Positions 46,801 to 64,000 of a stretch of DNA of 64,000 bases are shown here, in pieces. The position numbers were made by a program, and so were the translations under genes. Each line of letters opens with the position of its first letter. Position 1 is the first letter of the stretch. Origin of the DNA: Macrostomum hystrix (Eukaryota; Platyhelminthes; Macrostomidae); contig CATNEN010000012.1 in the NCBI GenBank assembly GCA_950097015.1, positions 3,589,501 through 3,653,500 on the forward strand, read 5' to 3'. Below the pieces are notes generated by a model. That model ran no database searches. It saw only the letters and a list, made by a program, of their open reading frames with translations, and was not told the DNA's origin.

Positions 46801-47560
46801 CACACATCCACCCCATTTTCTTACCGTTCTCACCCTCATTCTCATCATTTTCTCCTAAATCTGAACTGTGCCCACTCTATCCTAGTTAACGGTGTCTAAT
46901 TACTTTCCTAATATTTACTTGGAACTTCTCAAGCTCTTGCCACTCAAAAGGTCGCCTTGATCACCTGTTTATAACCACAAAATCATTCATCCTTCACTCC
47001 AAACTATTTTTAGCGACTATTAAGCCCGACGAAGAATAATCTAAGCGAAGCAGCTTCCGTGCAGACAGCTCATGAAGCTCCTAGCAGATGAAGCACGGAT
47101 TTCCCGAATGGAGGATCAGAATCCTCCTTCGTCCTGATTGGCATTCATTCAGAAAAAGTGTTGCGGTGGAAAAAAACAGTTTTAATCGTATCTAAATCGG
47201 TTTGTTGAATAGTTTGGATTTCAGTTTAACAGAGTGGGTCAATGATTTTCGCAAAGTGTGGTCGGCAGTTAAAGTAATCATCTTCACTGAAGGTTCGACT
47301 GAATCACCGCTTTGCATAACGAAGTTTTCGCACCAACCAATTCTGCTGGAGCCAATTTGTGAGCAAATCATTTTAAGCTAATCCAGAGCGACTCAACACT
47401 GGTGCTGGCAGATCAGATAGGCTGCAATCAGACTGGCTGACCTGATGTCATGAGGGCTGCCCAGCGCCTGAGCTCCCCCTATAGACATCCGGCTGGAGAT
47501 AGCACAGTCAAATTTAGCCTGGGAAAGATAATTATTTGTTCGGGAGTCTCCGTGATTGCG
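46801..47560. other. Spacer upstream of the secreted-protein gene
   Basis: No gene is recognised. Confidence 0.4.
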
Positions 47561-47564
47561 AGTT

Positions 47565-47850
47565 AGACAGAGATTGAGAAAGATTCGTGGGAGATTGGAG
47601 AGAGATTCGATGAAGATTTAAGAGAGATTTAAGAGGCATTAGTTGAAGATTTCAAAGTTTTAAGAGAGATATTAGGGACATTCGAGGGAGATTTGAGAGA
47701 GATTATTCGAAGATTTCAGAGAGATTCGAGGGAGATTCGAGAGAGATTCGAGGGAGATTTGAGAGGGATTCAAAAGAGATTGAAGGGACATTTGAGAGAT
47801 ATTAGATGAAGATTCGAGGGAGATTTGAGGAAGATTTAAAATGCGTAGAG
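47565..47850. repeat. Purine-rich imperfect repeat (GAGATTCGAGGGAGATTTGA)
   Basis: Degenerate 11-14 bp GAGATT(C/T)GAGGGA-type units. It lies about 220 bases upstream of the start codon of the small secreted-protein gene. Confidence 0.75.
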
Positions 47851-47892
47851 GCTGCATAAAATTTGAATCATTTTAGACTTACTCGAGTCTGG

Positions 47893-47938
47893 CCAATGAG
47901 AGGAGACCGCAATCCATAATTCGGTGACTACTAAAAGG
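47893..47938 (+). promoter_or_regulatory. Candidate promoter: CCAAT box and TATA-like element
   Basis: CCAAT at 47893-47897, then TACTAAAAG about 35 bases later, about 130 bases upstream of ATG 48068. The order suits a pol II core promoter, but the TATA-like match is imperfect. Confidence 0.3.
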
Positions 47939-48067
47939 GTTGCCCCGGCCGAAACCCGAGTCTCCTCTCTGCTTCACAAAGTTGAGCACTGAACTCAAGT
48001 CCAAGACGAAAGGATCTGCTCACTAACGCATACTCAGATTTCTAAAGCAGAAGTTCGCTCGGCCAGC

Positions 48068-48373
48068 ATGCGCCTTCTCGTAATGACCGGCTCGCTACTG
48101 CTGGCACTGGCCAGCCTCGGGACCGGAGGGGCAGCACCTCTGCCGCAGCCGCGGGAGCTGGAGCAGCAGCAACGGCAGCAGCAGCGGCAGCAGCAGCAGC
48201 AGCAGCTACTAGAGCGGCTGCTGTGCGCTACGGAGGCCGGGCCCTGCCGTTGGAGTATTCAACCTGCGGGCGGGTCAGCCGATGCTGCCGAGGAAGAATT
48301 CAACAATGACGCAAGCGGCGCGTTCCGTCGTGGCAAGAAGCAGCCGCCAAGGAAGCCGCCAGGAATCTGGTGA
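48068..48373 (+). CDS. Small secreted protein, candidate peptide prohormone
   Basis: A 101-aa reading frame. The N-terminus (MRLLVMTGSLLLALASLGTG, then GAAPLP) is a textbook signal peptide with likely cleavage after GGAA or nearby. A polyQ/Arg tract (residues about 31-47) follows, then LLERLLCATEAGPCRW, whose two Cys are six residues apart and could form a small disulfide loop. An acidic spacer comes next. Near the end, FRRGKKQPPRKPPGIW contains dibasic convertase sites. This order of signal, spacer, Cys-loop and basic sites is that of many neuropeptide or hormone precursors, but no family is recognised. The final Trp has no C-terminal Gly for amidation. An upstream CTAAAGCAG could be a splice acceptor for a 5' UTR exon. 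AATAAA at 48501 lies 128 bases after the stop. Confidence 0.6.
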   Translation: MRLLVMTGSLLLALASLGTGGAAPLPQPRELEQQQRQQQRQQQQQQLLERLLCATEAGPCRWSIQPAGGSADAAEEEFNNDASGAFRRGKKQPPRKPPGIW

Positions 48374-48500
48374 ACAGCTGGAAGGTTCCCGAGCCTGCTG
48401 ACACCGCTGACAGTGATCCCCTTATTTTCAGCTGAGACCCAGCCATTGGCCAGCGTGCGCCCGCATTAGTTTCTGCCGCGTTGCAAAGCCAAGGCCCGTA

Positions 48501-48506
48501 AATAAA
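48501..48506 (+). promoter_or_regulatory. Polyadenylation signal AATAAA of the small secreted-protein gene
   Basis: AATAAA at a typical distance after the stop codon at 48371-48373, followed by single-copy sequence. Confidence 0.55.
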
Positions 48507-48764
48507 GCACTGAACCTGAGAGTCAACAAGATTTCGTTTGTCTCCCGCAGTTCGTCCATTGACTCGCGTTGCTTCGGCAAATGTCGCTCGGCGATATTGT
48601 TTTGCTGGTCATCACTTATTTTTTGTCTTCTTTCAAGTTTAATTTAAATAATTGCACTAAAAAACCTTCAATGCTACTTAAAGTAGTTCTAATTAGTAGT
48701 ATGTCACGAAGCGCACAAATGAAAGTACGATCTCAGTTTGTGTGTGAAAGACACATATGACTAT

Positions 48765-49425
48765 GAGATTAAGATTGATAGCGATGAAAAACTAAGATTC
48801 ATGAAGATTTAGAATTCGAGATTGATGAAGAATGATCGGGTGAAAAACTGAGATTAATGGAGACTGATGGGGGTGAGAAACTGAGATTGATGGAGATTGA
48901 TCGGGGTGAGAAACTGAGATTGATGGAGATTGATGGGGGTTAGAAACTGAGATTGATAAGATATGAGAAGCTGAGATTGATGAAGATGAGAAGCTGAGAT
49001 TGATGGAGATGAGAAGCTGAGATTGATGGAGATGAGAAGCTGAGATTAATAAGAGATGAGAAGCTGAGATTGATGAAGATGAGAAGCTGAGATTGATGAA
49101 GATGAGAAGCTGAGATTGATGGAGATGAGAAGCTGAGATTAATAAGAGATGAGAAGCTGAGATTGATGAAGATGAGAAGCTGAGATTGATGAAGATGAGA
49201 CGCTGAGATTGATGAAGGTGAGAAGCTGAGATTGATGAAGATGAGAAGCTGAGATTGATGGAGATGAGAAGCTGAGATTGATGGAGATGAGAAGCTGAGA
49301 TTGATGGAGATGAGAAGCTGAGATTGATGGAGATGAGAAGCTGAGATTGATGGAGATGAGAAGCTGAGATTGATGGAGAGAGAAGCTGAGATTGATGAAG
49401 ATGAGAAGCTGAGGTTGATGTAAAT
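48765..49425. repeat. 23-bp minisatellite (GAGAAGCTGAGATTGATGGA core)
   Basis: About 27 copies of GAGAAGCTGAGATTGATGGA plus GAT, with variants GAAGAT and AATAAGAGAT. The left part (48765-48960) is more diverged. Confidence 0.95.
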
Positions 49426-49845
49426 TAGTCAGTAGTCTGGCAAATTCAACTCCGATTTATCCATGAGTTTTGTCCGAAGTCAAGCCGGACTCTAAATGGT
49501 ACAGTTTAATTGAAGAGATAACAAATGATACATGAGTTACTTTAGCATAGCAAAAGGTGTCCAGGGCATATCAGGTAGTTACAAGAGAAATCAGGTGTGC
49601 CATCAGGCATGCAATATTGATCTGTGATCTGTGAAGTTACGCAATCAATTGTGATCCGTGTGCGGCTTTGCGCGCAATCAAAGTAGAGCAGCGATGAGAA
49701 TTTCTTACAGTTTAATTTCTGTCCCTAGAATTAGTCAAATGTAAAATGGTATTGCTCCAGAACAGAAACAGCTACTAAAAACATTTAGGAGATTGAAGAT
49801 GGGGCAGTGCTAGACAGCTTAGGCTAGATGTAAGAAGGACCAAGC
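49426..49845. other. Spacer
   Basis: No feature recognised. Confidence 0.4.
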
Positions 49846-49849
49846 AGGT

Positions 49850-50235
49850 GGTTTAAGGGTAGGAGACAGGGGCAGAAGGGTAGGAGACAGGGGCAGAAAG
49901 GTAGGAGACAGGGGCAGAAAGGTAGGAGACAGGGGCAGAAGGGTAGTTGACAGGGGCAGAAGGGTAGGAGACAGGGGCAGAAGGGTAGGAGACAGGGGCA
50001 GAAAGGTAGTTGACAGGGGCAGAAGGGTAGGAGACAGGGGCAGAAGGGTAGGAGACAGGGGCAGAAGGGTAGGAGACAGGGGCAGAAGGGTAGGAGACAG
50101 GGCAGAAACGTAGGAGACAGGGGCAGAAAGGTAGGAGACAGGGGCAGAAAGGTAGGGGACAGGGGCAGAAGGGTAGGGGACAGGGGCAGAAGGGTAGGAG
50201 ACAGGGGCAGAAGGGTAGGAGACAGGGGTGGAAGG
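49850..50235. repeat. 21-bp minisatellite (GGGGCAGAAGGGTAGGAGAC)
   Basis: About 18 copies of a 21-bp unit with AGGGGCAGAAGGGTAGGAGA core; GTTGAC and AAAGG variants are interspersed. Confidence 0.95.
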
Positions 50236-51019
50236 GTTGAAAGTACAGAGTGATAGTGGGTCAGAGAAGAATGACGAAATGATTCAGGAAACTTTGAGTG
50301 AGGTTTGAGTGTTCAAATTGCAACACGGAGCACTGCATAGTAACAAAAAGTGCATAAAATAGCACAATAATTGCACACTGACTAAATATAGAATTCCTGC
50401 AACAGTTAACTTAAGAGGGTCCATGAACAAATTTGGTGTAAAAAATAATCCTATATTAGGTAGTATAAGAGGCACTCATGCTAATAAGATGAAAATCGAG
50501 ATTTCTGTTGCTCATTGTAGATGATTTAAAAAATTACGCAAAGTAGATAAACAAATCTGGAAATACAAAGATCAAGAGTAGCAGATAAACAGCTGACATC
50601 TAAACTGATGAGAAAAACAAATTAACAAATTCAACTTTCCACGCGCAAGTTAACAAATTAGGTTGCGAAAAGTTTTTGGTGTAAATGTTCCGACCACAGG
50701 TTTTTGGTTGCTGTGGCCAGTTATTATTTAAACTTTCATAATACCGTCTACTTTTATGAATTTTCTCTTGAGTGCTCAGATCATTGAGTACACCTGTATT
50801 TATGACGTGTTTTAAAATGTTAAAAAAGCGCAAAACACAAAGGCTAAACAAAGACTCGTCGACAAAGACACGGCTCACAAAGTGGTCAGAGGTCAGACAC
50901 AACGCAGGCTAAAAATCAATGCAACAAAGACGACAACAAAGACTTTAAACACAGTTTTTTCAGTTAAAAGAATATAGATAGCGGGTGGGAATGACGGATG
51001 AGGGCTGGCTGCTTCACCG
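50236..51019. other. Likely 3' UTR and downstream flank of ovo
   Basis: AT-rich on either strand. As ovo is on the minus strand, its 3' UTR must extend leftward from 51019. No array is present. A minus-strand open stretch of 100 codons at 50600-50902 shows no domain. Confidence 0.4.
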
Positions 51020-62508
<11,489 letters not shown>

Positions 62509-63305
62509 CTGTTTGACTGTTACAAAAAAAAGAGAATAAAAGGAAGCGAAATTGAATTCTCTTTTGCTTAAATTAGTTTCGTTGGGCAATGCAATTATTT
62601 GGCCATTGGCAAGAGCCACACTCACTTGTTGCCGAATAGATGGGACGCGCACACCGCTGATCGAGGCAATTCGGACAGTTGAATAAGATTCAATAATGTT
62701 CTCTTGTCCTCCTTCCCCAAGTGTTTTCAATTTAATACGGTAACCGGCCGACACCCACCTCCCACCCACGAAAATTCCAACACACACCCTCCCCAATCGA
62801 CGGGTCGCCTTGTCAGCAAATTTCCGAATGCCCACACTGGCGCCAACCCCACCCTACCCTGCCAGTGAGCGGGACCAATACGGGCTACGGTCTTCTCTGA
62901 TTGGCTGGGAGGCTTTGTCAATGTATTTGCAGAGCCCTGGCATTGAAAATTGTCACTTAGATTCCGTTTGAGATAAAAAACTTCTTTATTACGGTTTATG
63001 GTTATTTTTTATAGAAAACATGCAAACAGCTGACCGTGATTTATCGATTATATCTGAAGTCACCCATTGTCTTGGTGTCTCATTCTCAGATAAATTCTAA
63101 TTATAACAAGTAGACATGAAGTATTGAATCAAAGTTACACCATTTTCTAACGCTTGGGTACAGTACCACAGTTGCATAGTGGCACAAAAGTTGAACTAAC
63201 TGTCAATTGAAATACATAATTTGCTTTCCTTGTTGCAAAATTTGTTTTTTTAGATTTTTATTTGTTCGATGTATATAAAACCTAATTTTACAGAACTTTT
63301 AATTC
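62509..63305. other. 5' flank of ovo (noncoding exon, intron or promoter expected)
   Basis: On the minus strand a pyrimidine tract and GTAACAG acceptor end at 62519, so the ATG exon is preceded by an intron. The reading frame stays open to 62835 upstream but lacks family similarity. No promoter element is clear. Confidence 0.4.
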
Positions 63306-63314
63306 TGAGCCTAG

Positions 63315-64000
63315 AATTATCAATGATGATCCCACAATTCCTTTTTTTGATCCCACAATTCCCTATTCTGATCCCAGAATTCCCTATTTTGATCCCCGAA
63401 TTCCCTATTTTGATCTGAGAATTCCCTATTTTGATCTGAGAATTCCCTATTTTGATCTGAGAATTCCCTATTTTGATCTGAGAATTCCCTATTTTGATCT
63501 GAGAATTCCCTATTTTGATCTGAGAATTCCCTATTTTGATCTGAGAATTCCCTATTTTGATCCGAGAATTCCCTATTTTGATCTGAGAATTCCCTATTTT
63601 GATCTGAGAATTCCCTATTTTGATCTGAGAATTCCCTATTTTGATCTGAGAATTCCCTATTTTGATCCCAGAATTCCCTATTTTGATCCCCGAATTCCCT
63701 ATTTTGATCTGAGAATTCCCTATTTTGATCTGAGAATTCCCTATTTTGATCCCAGAATTCCCTATTTTGATCCCCGAATTCCCTATTTTGATCTGAGAAT
63801 TCCCTATTTTGATCCCAGAATTCCCTATTTTGATCCCAGAATTCCCTATTTTGATCCCAGAATTCCCTATTTTGATCCCAGAATTCCCTATTTTGATCTG
63901 AGAATTCCCTATTTTGATCCCAGAATTCCCTATTTTGATCCCAGAATTCCCTATTTTGATCCCAGAATTCCCTATTTTGATCCCAGAATTCCCTATTTTG
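63315..64000. repeat. 21-bp minisatellite (GAGAATTCCCTATTTTGATC core), truncated by the window end
   Basis: About 32 copies of CCTATTTTGATCTGAGAATTC with CTGAG, CCCAG, CCCCG and CCGAG variants. It is still running at base 64000. Confidence 0.97.

Noticed and set aside
44342-46899. Hydrophobic Leu/Ser/Phe/His-rich frames over the 19-bp and 18-bp arrays
   Set aside because: Repeat artefacts; all three forward frames encode the same peptide cycle.
62509-62835. Upstream extension of the ovo reading frame to 62835
   Set aside because: It crosses a clear acceptor (pyrimidine tract plus GTAACAG) just before the ATG at 62508; the upstream residues have no Ovo-like composition.

Overview
This is a eukaryotic nuclear genome window, most likely from an invertebrate animal. 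The evidence is multi-exon genes with GT-AG introns, animal-specific families (an Ovo zinc-finger factor, TEX264, BRCA1-type tandem BRCT proteins, a DUSP14/18/21-type phosphatase), AATAAA polyadenylation signals and a Merlin-type DNA transposon. Coding exons are GC-rich and rich in polyQ, polyP and polyA; introns and intergenic DNA are AT-rich. A spiralian, perhaps a free-living flatworm, would fit, but that is a guess.

The most striking property is minisatellite load. More than thirty arrays, each with its own unit of about 13 to 64 bp, occupy roughly a third or more of the window by hand tally. They sit inside introns as well as between genes. Many have units that are multiples of 3, or lack stop codons, and so produce long spurious reading frames on both strands.

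Layout, left to right. 0.8-2.0 kb: two-exon dual-specificity phosphatase, + strand, with a 30-bp minisatellite in its intron. 4.0-6.8 kb: a proline-rich, disordered, unrecognised protein, + strand, perhaps two genes. 8.7-8.9 kb: a LINE 3' fragment, - strand. 9.4-10.6 kb: a Merlin (ISXO2-domain) transposase, - strand, with one nonsense codon. 12.6-16.1 and 18.6-22.3 kb: two tandem BRCA1-C-terminus-like genes, + strand, without a visible RING domain. They share a 647-bp nearly identical terminal block although the adjacent exons have diverged. 22.4-29.2 kb: minisatellite desert. 29.7-34.2 kb: TEX264-like ER-membrane protein, + strand, with an internally repetitive tail and a duplicated exon embedded in an intronic minisatellite. 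34.5-47.9 kb: gene-free region dominated by large arrays, including a 2-kb 23-bp array. 48.07-48.37 kb: a small secreted, possibly prohormone-like protein, + strand. 51.0-62.5 kb: a four-exon ovo gene, - strand, whose 9.2-kb third intron holds several arrays, including inverted arrays of one 16-bp family. The window ends inside a 21-bp array.

The genes do not form an obvious pathway. The BRCA1-like pair is a local tandem duplication; the others look like ordinary neighbours. No CRISPR, operon or prokaryotic feature is present. All exon structures are read by eye from splice consensus and phase. None is confirmed by transcripts.
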